Shown: positions 24,780 to 34,189, numbered from the stretch's first letter. The stretch: 64,000 bases of DNA from Ralstonia mannitolilytica (GCF_905397375.1 NZ_CAJPVG010000002.1:434001-498000), one strand, 5' to 3'. Notes: generated from the letters alone by a model not told the origin. A program made the numbers and translations.

Positions 24780-25318
24780 GCCAGCTCCAGCGTCGTCAGG
24801 TCCAGGTAGCCGCGATACGCCGCAACGAGGCCGAGCAGCGGCACGCTGGCGCGCACGTGGAAGTGCAAGCGCTCGCCGTTGCCCGTTTCCTCGGCGAGCA
24901 CGGTGGGCCGCAGCCATGCGGGGCACGGGATACCGAGAAAGCGCAAGGCTTCCAGGCGCATCCGCAAGAGACCGTCCTGCGCTTCCAGCGCAAAGAACAG
25001 GTGCACCGCGCCGAGCCGCTCCATAATGCGCCCTCGATGCAGCGTCAACGTCGAGCGCATCGTGTGCCGCGGAAAATGACGCGTCCAGGTTTCCTCACGG
25101 GCGGTAGCGTGGAGCGCGAAGTGGATCGGGCCCTGCGTCGGCATGCGTGGCGTGCGGATGCACCACGCGAGCCAGCGCGCGGCACGGGAGTCGGGCGGTT
25201 CGGTTTCAACTTCTCCGTGCAGGCGCACTCGGCCCGCCATGCGGTGGAACGACTGGACCGCCGGCGCCAGCTGCGCGTACTGCGTGCCCAGCACGGTTTC
25301 GTAAAGCGAGGTGGTCAT
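24776..25318 (-). CDS. DUF4166 domain protein
   Basis: The 180-aa cytoplasmic protein opens SLYETVLGTQYAQLAPAVQSFHRM, typical of DUF4166 proteins, and continues with strand-rich sequence without a signal peptide or membrane helix. The function is unknown. It overlaps the upstream reductase gene by 4 bp (25315-25318) and the downstream DUF393 gene by 4 bp (24776-24779), so all three are one tightly coupled operon. DUF4166 and DUF393 are often neighbours, which supports both calls. Confidence 0.75.
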   Translation of the reverse strand: MTTSLYETVLGTQYAQLAPAVQSFHRMAGRVRLHGEVETEPPDSRAARWLAWCIRTPRMPTQGPIHFALHATAREETWTRHFPRHTMRSTLTLHRGRIMERLGAVHLFFALEAQDGLLRMRLEALRFLGIPCPAWLRPTVLAEETGNGERLHFHVRASVPLLGLVAAYRGYLDLTTLELA

Positions 25319-26394
25319 CCTGCCGTCGCCACATGCAGCTTCGTTTGCAGCCCGGTGTCGTTGCTCGAGTGCGTATGTACGAGCGTCTTATCGGGATACG
25401 CATAGCGGTAGGCCCGGCGCAGCGCCATCGCGACTTCATGAAAGCCGGAGAGGATCAGCTTCTGCTTGTTCGGATACAGGGCGATATCGCCGGCTGCAAA
25501 TACCCCGGGCCGCGAGGTTTCGTACGCGGTGGTTTCCACGACGATGCGCCCTGCGCGCATTTCCACGCCCCAGTTGACGATCGGCCCCGGCTCAGACACC
25601 AGGCCGTACAGGGCGACCAGTTCATCGCACGGCAGGACGGTCTCGCCGTCGCGTCCGCGGATGGCCACGCCGGTGAGCGTGCCGTCGGGGGTGCTGTCCA
25701 GGCGGGAAAGCATGCCGAGCACGAAATCCATCTCGCCGGCGGCCACGGCAGCGCGCATCTCGGCCACGGTGGCATCTGCCGCGCGAAAGCCTTCGCGCCG
25801 GTGCACGAGCGTCACGCGCGCCGCGACCTTGCGCAATGCCAGCGCCCAGTCCAGCGCCGAGTCTCCGCCGCCCGCAATGACGACGCGCTTGCCCGCGAAG
25901 CGTGCCGTGTCGCGCACGGCGTAGTGCAGGTGGCGGCCTTCCAGGGCGGCGGCCTCGGGCAAGGCCACGCGCTGCGGGGTAAAAGCGCCGTTGCCTGCGG
26001 TGATGAGCACGGCCGCGCAGAGGAACACATCACCGGCGCTCGTGGTGACGCGAAAGCGCCGTCCGTGCTCGTCTTCGAGTGTTTCGACGGCTTCGGCGCG
26101 GCGGCCGCACAGGATCGGATAGTTGAACGGCGCGCACTGCGCCATGAGGCGGTCGACAAGTTCCTGCGCGGTGCACGACACCAGCGCGGGGATGTCATAG
26201 ATGGGCTTTTCAGGGTAGAGCTCGGTGCACTGACCGCCAGGGCGGTCCAGGGCGTCCACCAGCACGCACGACAACCCGAGCACACCCGCCTGGAATGCTG
26301 CGAACAGGCCCACGGGGCCCGCGCCGACGACGAGCACGTCGATACGCTGTTCCACTGGGGAGGTCGAGTCGGTGGGGCGGGCGGCGGAAGTCAT
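25315..26394 (-). CDS. Ferredoxin/flavodoxin-NADP(+) reductase, thioredoxin-reductase-like
   Basis: The 359-aa flavoprotein has two Rossmann folds: FAD site VVGAGPVGLFAAF with downstream GGQCTELYPEKPIYDIP (about 20-70), and the NAD(P)H site IAGGGDSALDWAL. The C-terminal FAD motif is VFAAGDIALYPNKQKLIL. It lacks the CxxC redox pair of thioredoxin reductase, and YPEKPIYDIP marks the FNR2 type that moves electrons between NADPH and ferredoxin. ATG at 26394 is preferred to the GTG at 26403. It heads the DUF4166-DUF393 operon. FdxA at the window start is a conceivable partner. Confidence 0.9.
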   Translation of the reverse strand: MTSAARPTDSTSPVEQRIDVLVVGAGPVGLFAAFQAGVLGLSCVLVDALDRPGGQCTELYPEKPIYDIPALVSCTAQELVDRLMAQCAPFNYPILCGRRAEAVETLEDEHGRRFRVTTSAGDVFLCAAVLITAGNGAFTPQRVALPEAAALEGRHLHYAVRDTARFAGKRVVIAGGGDSALDWALALRKVAARVTLVHRREGFRAADATVAEMRAAVAAGEMDFVLGMLSRLDSTPDGTLTGVAIRGRDGETVLPCDELVALYGLVSEPGPIVNWGVEMRAGRIVVETTAYETSRPGVFAAGDIALYPNKQKLILSGFHEVAMALRRAYRYAYPDKTLVHTHSSNDTGLQTKLHVATAG

Positions 26395-26542
26395 GGCAAG
26401 CACGTGGATAAAGCGATGCGGCCACTATAGCGCGCAGCCAGCGGCGCACCGCGAACACCGGCACGGGCAGTCGGGTCTTCCCAAGCGCGCGCGGCGGCAG
26501 GGTACCCGCCCCGATCTCGCGCCGCAGCAGTAAAATGGCGGA

Positions 26543-27403
26543 ATGTCGAATCTCTCCGCCGCCTCCGCCCGCAACGCCGACCTGCACTGTCATTCCACAG
26601 TGTCCGACGGCGCGCTTTTGCCGCACGAAGTGGCCGCGCGTGCCGCCGCCCACGGTGTGACGCTTTGGGCGCTGACCGACCACGATGAGGTGGGAGGCCA
26701 GGCCGCCGCGCGTGAAGCCGCGACGTCGCTCGGCATGGCGTATCTGGCCGGTGTGGAGATCTCCGTCACGTGGGCGGGGCGCACGCTGCATATCGTTGGT
26801 CTGGGCATCGACCCGGAGAACGCCGCACTGGTGCAAGGCCTGGAACGCACGCGCTCGGGCCGCTGCGCGCGCGCCGAAGACATCGCTGCAGCGCTCGCCA
26901 AGCTTGGTATCGAGGGGGCCTACGAAGGCGCGCTGCGCCATGCCGGCAATCCGGACATGGTCTCGCGCACGCACTTCGCACGCTTCCTGGTCGAGCAAGG
27001 CCATTGCCGCGACATTTCCGAGGTGTTCGAGCGCTACCTCGGCGATGGCAAGCCGGGCTATGTGCCTCACCGGTGGGCGCGTCTGGCAGAAGCCATCGGC
27101 TGGATCAAGGGCGCCGGTGGCGTCGCGGTGATGGCGCACCCGGGGCGCTACAGTCTGTCGCTCGTCGAACACAACGCGCTGTTCGATGAGTTCAAGGAAC
27201 TGGGCGGCGAGGGCGTCGAGGTGGTGACCGGCAGCCACACGCCTGACCAATACGCGCTGTACGCAGACGTCGCACGCCGCTACGGGCTGCTGGCCTCGCG
27301 AGGCTCGGACTTCCACGGCCCGGGAGAGGGGCGTGTCGAGCTCGGCGGGCTGCCGCCGCTGCCCGACAACCTCACGCCGGTCTGGCACCGGTGGATGAGT
27401 TGA
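26543..27403 (+). CDS. PHP-domain phosphatase, 3',5'-nucleoside bisphosphate type
   Basis: The 286-aa protein is a PHP-fold metallophosphatase of the YciV/TrpH (RNase AM) group, which acts on 3',5'-nucleoside bisphosphates and short RNA 5' ends. Metal ligands are seen in DLHCHSTVSDG, LTDHDEVGG, MAHPGRY and SRGSDFHG. Length is standard. A TAAAAT box lies immediately upstream of the ATG, so the leader is very short. It is followed 13 bp later by the YciO-type gene, as in many proteobacteria. Confidence 0.9.
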   Translation: MSNLSAASARNADLHCHSTVSDGALLPHEVAARAAAHGVTLWALTDHDEVGGQAAAREAATSLGMAYLAGVEISVTWAGRTLHIVGLGIDPENAALVQGLERTRSGRCARAEDIAAALAKLGIEGAYEGALRHAGNPDMVSRTHFARFLVEQGHCRDISEVFERYLGDGKPGYVPHRWARLAEAIGWIKGAGGVAVMAHPGRYSLSLVEHNALFDEFKELGGEGVEVVTGSHTPDQYALYADVARRYGLLASRGSDFHGPGEGRVELGGLPPLPDNLTPVWHRWMS

Positions 27404-27416
27404 GCGCCGGCCGAGC

Positions 27417-28040
27417 ATGTCCCAGTTTTTCCAGATTCACCCCGTCACGCCGCAAGGCCGGCTCATCCGCCAGGCAGCCGAGATCATCCGCGCCGGCGGC
27501 CTGGTCGCTCTGCCGACCGATTCCTGCTACGCGCTCGCCTGCCACCTGGACGACAAGGCCGCGGTGGAGCGCCTGCGCCGCGTGCGCGGCATCGACGAAA
27601 AGCACCACCTGACGCTGATGTGCCGCGACCTCTCCGAGCTGGCCACGTTTGCGCGCGTCGACAACAAGCAATACCGCGTGCTGAAGGCGGCCACGCCGGG
27701 GCCGTTCGTGTTCCTGCTCGAAGCGACCAAGGAAGTGCCGCGCCGGCTATCGCATCCGTCGCGCAAGACAATCGGCCTGCGTGTGCCGGAGCACCCGATT
27801 CCGCTGGCATTGATGACCGAGCTGGGCGAGCCGCTGCTCTCGGCCACGCTGCAGCTGCCTGGTGACGACGTGCCGCTGAACGAAGCGGAAGCCATTCGCG
27901 CGCGGCTGGAGAAGCAGTTGGAACTCGTCATCGATGGCGGGCCGGCGCCGGCGGAGCCCACCACCGTCATCGACCTGACCAGGGGCGAGCCGGAACTCGT
28001 TCGCAAGGGCCGCGGCGATGCGGCCCGCGTGGGCCTGTAG
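27417..28040 (+). CDS. YciO/YrdC/Sua5 family threonylcarbamoyl-AMP synthase-like protein
   Basis: The 207-aa protein has the YrdC fold: PTDSCYALACHLDD near residues 40-53, the KHHLTLMCRDLSEL strand, PGPFVFLLEATKEVP and IGLRVPEHPI. The set of variants matches YciO rather than TsaC, so whether it makes threonylcarbamoyl-AMP for tRNA t6A is uncertain. It lies 13 bp after the PHP phosphatase and is probably co-transcribed with it and with the downstream protease. Confidence 0.88.
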   Translation: MSQFFQIHPVTPQGRLIRQAAEIIRAGGLVALPTDSCYALACHLDDKAAVERLRRVRGIDEKHHLTLMCRDLSELATFARVDNKQYRVLKAATPGPFVFLLEATKEVPRRLSHPSRKTIGLRVPEHPIPLALMTELGEPLLSATLQLPGDDVPLNEAEAIRARLEKQLELVIDGGPAPAEPTTVIDLTRGEPELVRKGRGDAARVGL

Positions 28041-28096
28041 TCGATGCCATACCTGGCCGGCGTGCTGTGGCGCGCGCTTGCTACAATAGCCGGCTT

Positions 28097-28762
28097 ATGG
28101 ACCCCACGCTGATCCAGAACATCGCGGTTTACGCGATCCCCGTCCTGCTTGCCATCACGCTGCATGAGGCCGCGCATGGTTACGTTGCCAAGCATTTCGG
28201 CGACGACACCGCCTTTGTCATGGGCCGCATCAGTCTCAACCCGCTGCGGCATGTCGACCCGATCGGCACCGTTGCGATGCCGCTGCTGCTGTATTTCGCC
28301 ACGAGCGGCGCGTTCGTGTTCGGTTATGCGAAGCCTGTGCCGGTGCGTTTCGATCGCCTGCGTGATCCGCGCTGGAACGGCATGTGGGTGGCGTTGGCCG
28401 GGCCCGCCACCAACTTCGTCCAGGCGATTCTCTGGGGCGTGCTGGCGGTGGCGCTCGTCGTAGGTGGCGTCACCGAGCCGTTCCTGACTGGCATGGCCCG
28501 CGCCGGTATCCTGGTCAACATGGTGATGGCGGCGTTCAACATGTTTCCGCTGCCGCCGCTCGACGGCGGGCGCGTGCTCGCTGCGCTGCTGCCGCCGCGC
28601 GCGGCGATGGTGCTGGCCCGCATCGAGCCGTTCGGCTTTTTTATCGTGATGGCGCTGATCCTGTCGAACGTCATCACCAATGTCTGGATGCGCCCGATCA
28701 TGGCGCTGCTGCTTCAATTGCTGCAGTGGATTCTGAGCCCGCTGCAGATGCTGTTTTCCTGA
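28097..28762 (+). CDS. Site-2 protease-type M50 metallopeptidase
   Basis: The 221-aa polytopic membrane protein is an intramembrane zinc protease. HEAAH at 23-27 is the HExxH zinc site and FPLPPLDGGRVL carries the second, Asp-containing, motif; membrane segments surround both. It lacks a PDZ domain and so belongs to the minimal subgroup distinct from RseP. ATG at 28097 was chosen because it starts MDPTLIQNIAVYAIPVLLAI; the upstream in-frame part covers a TACAAT -10-like box. trpS follows 21 bp later. The substrate is unknown. Confidence 0.92.
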   Translation: MDPTLIQNIAVYAIPVLLAITLHEAAHGYVAKHFGDDTAFVMGRISLNPLRHVDPIGTVAMPLLLYFATSGAFVFGYAKPVPVRFDRLRDPRWNGMWVALAGPATNFVQAILWGVLAVALVVGGVTEPFLTGMARAGILVNMVMAAFNMFPLPPLDGGRVLAALLPPRAAMVLARIEPFGFFIVMALILSNVITNVWMRPIMALLLQLLQWILSPLQMLFS

Positions 28763-28783
28763 GTCTTCAACTCCATTCCCCAC

Positions 28784-29986
28784 ATGTTTCCTGAACGCGT
28801 TCTCTCTGGCATGCGTCCGACCGGTGCCCTGCACCTGGGCCACTACCACGGCGTGCTGAAAAACTGGGTCCGGCTGCAGGCCGAATACCCGTGCTTCTTC
28901 TTCGTCGCCGACTGGCATGCGCTGACCACGCACTACGAGTCGCCCGAGGTGATCGAGGAATCTGTGTGGGAAATGCTGATCGACTGGCTGGCCGCCGGCG
29001 TCGATCCGACGCAGGCCACGCTGTTCATCCAGAGCCGTGTGCCCGAGCACGCCGAACTGTTCCTGCTGCTCTCGATGGGCACGCCGCTGGGCTGGCTCGA
29101 ACGCGTGCCGACGTACAAGGATCAGATCGAGAAGCTCAAGGAGAAGGACCTCTCCACGTACGGCTTCCTCGGCTACCCGCTGCTGCAGGCAGCCGACATC
29201 CTGATCTACCGCGCCGGCTTCGTGCCGGTGGGCGAAGACCAGGTGCCGCACGTCGAGATGACACGCGAAGTCGCCCGCCGCTTCAACTACCTGTACGGCC
29301 GCGAGCCCGGCTTCGAAGAGAAGGCGCTCGAAGCCGCCAAGAAACTCGGCGGCAAGCGCGCGAAGCTGTATCTGGAACTGCGCACCGCCTACCAGGAGCG
29401 CGGCGAAGACGAAGCCCTGGAGCAGGCCCGCGCATTGCTGGCTGAATCCCAGAGCCTCTCGATGGGCGACCGCGAACGCCTGTTCGGCTACCTGGAAGGC
29501 GCCCGCAAGATCATCCTGCCCGAGCCGCAGGTGCTGCTGACCGAGGCCTCGCGCATGCCCGGTCTTGATGGCCAGAAGATGTCGAAGTCGTACGGCAACA
29601 CGATCCGCATGCGCGAGGACAAGGAATCCGTCGAGAAGAAGGTCCGCACCATGCCGACCGATCCGGCCCGCGTGCGCCGCACCGACCCGGGCGACCCGGA
29701 CAAGTGCCCCGTGTGGCAGTTGCACCAGGTCTATTCCGATGCGGACACCAAGGAATGGGTGCAGAAGGGCTGCCGCAGCGCCGGCATCGGTTGTCTGGAG
29801 TGCAAGCAGCCGGTGATCGAAGGCATCCTGCGCGAGCAGCAGCCGATGCTCGAGCGTGCCCAGAAGTACATGGACGACCCGTCGTTGCTGCGCGCCATCA
29901 TCGCTGACGGCTGCGACAACGCGCGCAAGGTCACGCAGGAGACCATGCGCGAGGTGCGCGAGGCGATGGGCCTGGCCTACAGCTGA
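28784..29986 (+). CDS. trpS: Tryptophanyl-tRNA synthetase
   Basis: TrpRS charges tRNA-Trp. The 400-aa class Ic synthetase has the HIGH-type motif HLGHYHG near residue 18 and KMSKS in GQKMSKSYGN near 268. It is longer than E. coli TrpRS (334 aa). The extra part includes cysteines 308, 330, 337 and 340 in the spacing C-x21-C-x6-C-x2-C, very close to the [4Fe-4S] motif described for Thermotoga TrpRS. Whether a cluster is bound here is inference. It sits between the M50 protease and a methyltransferase gene. Confidence 0.96.
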   Translation: MFPERVLSGMRPTGALHLGHYHGVLKNWVRLQAEYPCFFFVADWHALTTHYESPEVIEESVWEMLIDWLAAGVDPTQATLFIQSRVPEHAELFLLLSMGTPLGWLERVPTYKDQIEKLKEKDLSTYGFLGYPLLQAADILIYRAGFVPVGEDQVPHVEMTREVARRFNYLYGREPGFEEKALEAAKKLGGKRAKLYLELRTAYQERGEDEALEQARALLAESQSLSMGDRERLFGYLEGARKIILPEPQVLLTEASRMPGLDGQKMSKSYGNTIRMREDKESVEKKVRTMPTDPARVRRTDPGDPDKCPVWQLHQVYSDADTKEWVQKGCRSAGIGCLECKQPVIEGILREQQPMLERAQKYMDDPSLLRAIIADGCDNARKVTQETMREVREAMGLAYS

Positions 29987-29996
29987 TACGCCGCAG

Positions 29997-30563
29997 ATGC
30001 TGCCAGTCGTGACCGACCTGCACACGCTTGCCGCGCCGTCGCCCTGGGTGGTGCGATGGGCGGCCGGGTTGCCGGCCGGTGCATCGGTGCTGGATGTTGC
30101 CTGCGGCAGCGGCCGGCATGTCCGGTGGCTGGCCGCCCGCGCTCTGCGCGTGACGGGCATCGACCGGGATGCAACGGCGCTCTCCGGGCTTTCCGGCGTC
30201 GCCACGACGCTCGTTGCCGATATCGAGGGTGGCCCCTGGCCGCTGTCAGCCGGTGCGGTGTTCGACGCCGTCGTCGTCACGAACTATCTGCACCGGCCGC
30301 TGTGGCCGCAACTGCTCGCGGCCGTCGCCCCGGGCGGACGCCTTATCTATGAAACGTTCGCCGTCGGAAACGAAACCGTGGGCAAGCCGTCCAATCCGGC
30401 ATTCCTGCTGGCGCCGGGGGAGCTGCTCGACGCCGTACGGGGCCGGCTGCGCGTGATTGCCTACGAAGACGGGTTTGTCGCGTCGCCAAAAAACGCTTAT
30501 GTACAGCGCATTTGCGCGGTGCGCGAGCCTGGCGGCGTGACGGCCGTGCGCTACGCACTTTGA
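29997..30563 (+). CDS. Class I SAM-dependent methyltransferase
   Basis: The 188-aa protein has motif I VLDVACGSGRHVRWLAA (about 33-49), an acidic residue after strand 2 (GIDRD) and the later strands VVTNYLHRPLW and GGRLIYETFAVGN. There is no signal peptide. The LIYETFA motif is typical of small unassigned methyltransferases near trpS. It starts 10 bp after trpS. The substrate cannot be inferred. A 7-bp hairpin (30585-30602) follows before dapA. Confidence 0.85.
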   Translation: MLPVVTDLHTLAAPSPWVVRWAAGLPAGASVLDVACGSGRHVRWLAARALRVTGIDRDATALSGLSGVATTLVADIEGGPWPLSAGAVFDAVVVTNYLHRPLWPQLLAAVAPGGRLIYETFAVGNETVGKPSNPAFLLAPGELLDAVRGRLRVIAYEDGFVASPKNAYVQRICAVREPGGVTAVRYAL

Positions 30564-30584
30564 ACTTGCTGAGGGCAGGGCCTT

Positions 30585-30602
30585 ACCCGTCTCCTGACGG
30601 GT
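30585..30602 (+). terminator. Hairpin between the methyltransferase gene and dapA
   Basis: ACCCGTC-TCCT-GACGGGT makes a perfect 7-bp stem with a 4-base loop but lacks a T-run, so it is a weak terminator at best. A TACAAT at 30636-30641 could be the dapA -10. Confidence 0.35.
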
Positions 30603-30681
30603 CTCAGATGTGGCGAATCCGTTCTGACGATCCGGTACAATCCGACTGTTTACGTTCACGCTTTTGTCTGCTTTCGAAACC

Positions 30682-31566
<885 letters not shown>

Positions 31567-31627
31567 TGTTTCAAGGCCCAGTCTGGGCACTTAAGGCCAT
31601 CGTTCTCATCCGAAGGATCGCAAGTCA

Positions 31628-32836
31628 ATGAAACTGCACCAAACCCGTCGCGGGGCTGTGGCGACGTCTGCTCACCTGTTGCTGGCCGCGCTGTCGGTTG
31701 CCATGATTTCCGGTTGCGATACCGTCAATGAGGTGATGCAGCCGGACCGCATCGACTACAAATCGCAGGCCAAGAAGGGGCCGACGCTCGAAGTCCCGCC
31801 CGACCTGACCAGCATCCAGTCAGATCGCCGCTACGCCGCACCGGACACGGGCACGACTACGCTGTCGGCCTACACGTCGACGGCACCGAAGGTGACGGCG
31901 CCGGGCTCGGGTGCCGACAACGTGCTCCCCTCCGTGTCCGACATGCGCATCGAGCGCGACGGCAACCAGCGCTGGCTCGTCGTGAAGACCACGCCCGACG
32001 CCCTCTGGCCGCAGCTGCGCACGTTCTGGCAAGAACTCGGTTTTCTGCTGGTGATTGATTCGCCCGAGACCGGCATCATGGAAACCGACTGGGCCGAGAA
32101 CCGCGCGAAGATTCCGCAGGACATCATCCGTCGCACCGTTGGCAAGGTGTTCGACGGCCTGTACTCGACGGGCGAGCGCGACAAGTTCCGCACCCGCATC
32201 GAGAAAGGCCCGAACGGCACGGTCGAGGTCTACATCTCGCACCGCGGCGCGCAAGAACAGCTGGTCGGCTCGGCCAAGGACCAGACCGTGTGGACGCCGC
32301 GTCCTGCCGATCCCGAGCTGGAGGCCGAATTCCTCTCGCGCCTGATGCAGCGACTGGGCGCAAGCAAGGAAGCCGCGCAGCAGAAGCTCGCGCAGACGCA
32401 GGCCGCGCATCCGGTGGAACAGGGTGCGAAGGCGACCGAGGGCGTCCAGGCTGCGCGCACCGCAGGCCCGTCGCTGCTGACGCAATCGAATGGCCAGCCC
32501 GCTCTGCAGGTGCCGGAACCCTTCGACCGCGCCTGGCGCACCGTGGGCTTGGCGCTCGACCGCGTGAACTTCACCGTGGATGACCGCGACCGCTCGCAAG
32601 GCGTGTACTTCGTCCGCTACGCCGACACCAAGGCGGAAGCGAATGCGCCGGGCTTCTTCTCTCGCCTGTTCTCGGGCACGAAGATCGAAGACCTCAAGCG
32701 TGCCAAGCGCTATCGCGTGGTGGTCAAGGACGGCGGCAATTCGTCGACCGTGACCGTGCAGAACGACGACGGCTCGTCGCAGACGGGCGACATCGGCAAG
32801 CGCATCCTGTCGCTGCTCGACGAACAACTGCGCTGA
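31628..32836 (+). CDS. bamC: Outer membrane assembly lipoprotein BamC
   Basis: BamC is an accessory lipoprotein of the BAM complex that inserts beta-barrel proteins into the outer membrane. The 402-aa precursor has a signal peptide ending in lipobox ISGC with Cys30, an unstructured segment with the conserved DYKSQAKKGPTLEVPPDLT pattern, and two helix-grip domains (about 100-225 and 285-395) joined by an Ala/Gln-rich linker. It follows dapA by 61 bp and is probably co-transcribed. Confidence 0.94.
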   Translation: MKLHQTRRGAVATSAHLLLAALSVAMISGCDTVNEVMQPDRIDYKSQAKKGPTLEVPPDLTSIQSDRRYAAPDTGTTTLSAYTSTAPKVTAPGSGADNVLPSVSDMRIERDGNQRWLVVKTTPDALWPQLRTFWQELGFLLVIDSPETGIMETDWAENRAKIPQDIIRRTVGKVFDGLYSTGERDKFRTRIEKGPNGTVEVYISHRGAQEQLVGSAKDQTVWTPRPADPELEAEFLSRLMQRLGASKEAAQQKLAQTQAAHPVEQGAKATEGVQAARTAGPSLLTQSNGQPALQVPEPFDRAWRTVGLALDRVNFTVDDRDRSQGVYFVRYADTKAEANAPGFFSRLFSGTKIEDLKRAKRYRVVVKDGGNSSTVTVQNDDGSSQTGDIGKRILSLLDEQLR

Positions 32837-32870
32837 TCGGCATCATGCAGTACAGCTGCCTGGGTGGGCG

Positions 32871-33656
32871 ATGACACTGAGATTCGCCAGCCTCGGCAGC
32901 GGCAGCGAGGGGAATGCGCTGCTGGTCGAATCCAGCGATGGCACGACCTGCACGCGCATCCTGCTCGACTGCGGCTTTGGTATCCGCGAAACCGTGCGCC
33001 GGCTCGAACGGCTCGGTTGCACGGCGGAATCCCTCAACGCCATTCTCGTCACCCACGAGCATAGCGACCACGTCGGCAGCGCGTATGCGTTCGCCGCCAA
33101 GTTCGATATCCCTGTCTGGACCAGCCACGGTACGTATCGCGCGACCGAGAAACTGCGCGGTGCCGATCGTGCAGCCGTGCGGTTCTGTCGTGCCGACGAC
33201 GTCTTCGGCATCGGCGATCTGCAGATCCTGCCGTACACGGTGCCGCACGATGCGCGCGAGCCACTGCAGTTCGTCTTCAGCGATGGTGCGCGGCGTCTGG
33301 GCGTGTTGACCGATGCTGGCATGTCGACCGAGTACCTGTGTTCGCATCTGGAAGGCATGCACGCACTTGTGCTCGAATGCAATCATGATCGTGAGATGCT
33401 CGAGAACTCGCCCTACCCGTGGTCACTGAAGCGCCGTATCGGTGGGGATTTCGGTCACCTGGCGAACGACATTGCCGCGGCGATCCTGACCCGCGTACAC
33501 CATGCCGCGCTGCATACGGTTGTGGCGGCACATCTGTCCAGGCAGAACAACACGCCGCAGCTCGCCGCCGAGGCCATAGCGGTCCCGTTGGGTATCGGGG
33601 TGGAGGCGGTGCCTATTGCGGACCAGGAAGAGGGCTTGCCATGGCACAGCGTTTGA
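32871..33656 (+). CDS. MBL-fold metallo-hydrolase (YycJ/WalJ-like)
   Basis: The 261-aa cytoplasmic protein is a metallo-beta-lactamase-fold hydrolase: N-terminal FASLGSGSEGNALLVE, the metal motif THEHSDHVG, then DAGMSTEYL, LECNHDREML and AAHLSRQNNTP. These match the YycJ/WalJ group, for which exonuclease activity is reported in Firmicutes; the function here is unproved. It begins 34 bp after bamC and ends before a strong bidirectional terminator. Confidence 0.9.
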   Translation: MTLRFASLGSGSEGNALLVESSDGTTCTRILLDCGFGIRETVRRLERLGCTAESLNAILVTHEHSDHVGSAYAFAAKFDIPVWTSHGTYRATEKLRGADRAAVRFCRADDVFGIGDLQILPYTVPHDAREPLQFVFSDGARRLGVLTDAGMSTEYLCSHLEGMHALVLECNHDREMLENSPYPWSLKRRIGGDFGHLANDIAAAILTRVHHAALHTVVAAHLSRQNNTPQLAAEAIAVPLGIGVEAVPIADQEEGLPWHSV

Positions 33657-33742
33657 GCGCGTCGCCGGCAGCCTTGTAAGAATCAGAAACAACTTTGATT
33701 GGCGGTCGGGCGGGGCGGTGTTTGCCCGGTCATGCGCCCATG

Positions 33743-33771
33743 AAAAAAGCCGACCCGAGGTCGGCTTTTTT
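33743..33771 (+). terminator. Bidirectional Rho-independent terminator
   Basis: Six A, GCCGACC, loop CGA, GGTCGGC and six T form a perfect palindromic hairpin. It can stop the dapA-bamC-MBL transcript on the plus strand and the small lipoprotein transcript on the minus strand. Confidence 0.92.
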
Positions 33772-33789
33772 GTCTCGCGAGAAACGCGA

Positions 33790-34038
33790 TTATTGCTTGG
33801 CGGCCGGGGCCGAAGCGTCGGCAGCCGGAGCCGAGGCAGCAGCGTCCGAAGCGGCCGGAGCAGCTGCGGCATCCGAAGCAGCCGGAGCAGCAGCGGCGGG
33901 AGCCGAGGCTTCCGGAGCAGCGGCGGCCGGAGCCGAAGCTTCAGGAGCAGCTGCCGGAGCAGCAGCTTCTTCCTTCTTACCGCAAGCAGCCAGAGCCACA
34001 GCAGCCATCAGCGAGGCGATCAGGAGAGACTTTTTCAT
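33790..34038 (-). CDS. Small Ala/Pro-rich lipoprotein
   Basis: The 82-aa precursor begins MKKSLLIASLMAAVALAACGKKEE: a textbook lipoprotein signal with lipobox LAAC (Cys19). The mature part is almost only Ala, Pro, Ser, Glu and Asp, with repeats such as APEASAPAAA and APAASDAAA. Such sequences are probably unstructured and may span the periplasm or coat the envelope. Many Ralstonia/Burkholderia genomes have similar low-complexity lipoproteins without known function. An AAGGA ribosome site precedes the ATG. It ends 18 bp from a strong terminator. Confidence 0.8.
   Translation of the reverse strand: MKKSLLIASLMAAVALAACGKKEEAAAPAAAPEASAPAAAAPEASAPAAAAPAASDAAAAPAASDAAASAPAADASAPAAKQ
33806..33960 (-). 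repeat. Degenerate tandem repeats coding for Ala/Pro/Ser units
   Basis: Repeated GGAGC(C/A)G-containing units encode the APEAS and APAASD repeats of the small lipoprotein. Unit lengths are multiples of three, so slippage would change protein length without breaking the frame. Confidence 0.5.
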
Positions 34039-34090
34039 TTTTTCGATCCTTAAACTGAATATGGAAAGCGAACAACAGAAAGGGCGATGA

Positions 34091-34108
34091 ATAATTACCG
34101 GTAATTAT
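34091..34108. promoter_or_regulatory. 18-bp perfect palindrome upstream of the small lipoprotein
   Basis: ATAATTACCGGTAATTAT is a perfect 18-bp palindrome in the leader of the small lipoprotein gene, 53-70 bp before its start. It is AT-rich in a GC-rich region. An operator for a dimeric regulator is the simplest reading. Confidence 0.5.
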
Positions 34109-34183
34109 CGCTCTGGTACGACACCTTCTTCTGCGCTGGCAGCCAGAGTGCACAAGAGCTGCTTGGCTGCAAGCTAGCGTCGG

Positions 34184-34189
34184 ATTATA
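34184..34189 (-). promoter_or_regulatory. Candidate -10 of the small lipoprotein transcript
   Basis: The minus strand reads TATAAT here with a weak TACACA 17 bp upstream. Transcription from it would give a leader of about 140 nt, containing the GCAGCCA/TGGCTGC stem and the 18-bp palindrome. Confidence 0.45.

Noticed and set aside
27527..30280. 917-codon minus-strand frame across the YciO, M50 and trpS genes
   Set aside because: Overlaps three confident genes; long open antisense frames are expected at this GC content.
33806..33960. Possible CRISPR-like repeats
   Set aside because: Units are short, degenerate, contiguous and in codon register, with no spacers and no cas genes nearby.
33695..34090. 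131-codon plus-strand Ala/Ser-rich frame
   Set aside because: It is the reverse reading of the repetitive lipoprotein gene and includes the terminator hairpin.
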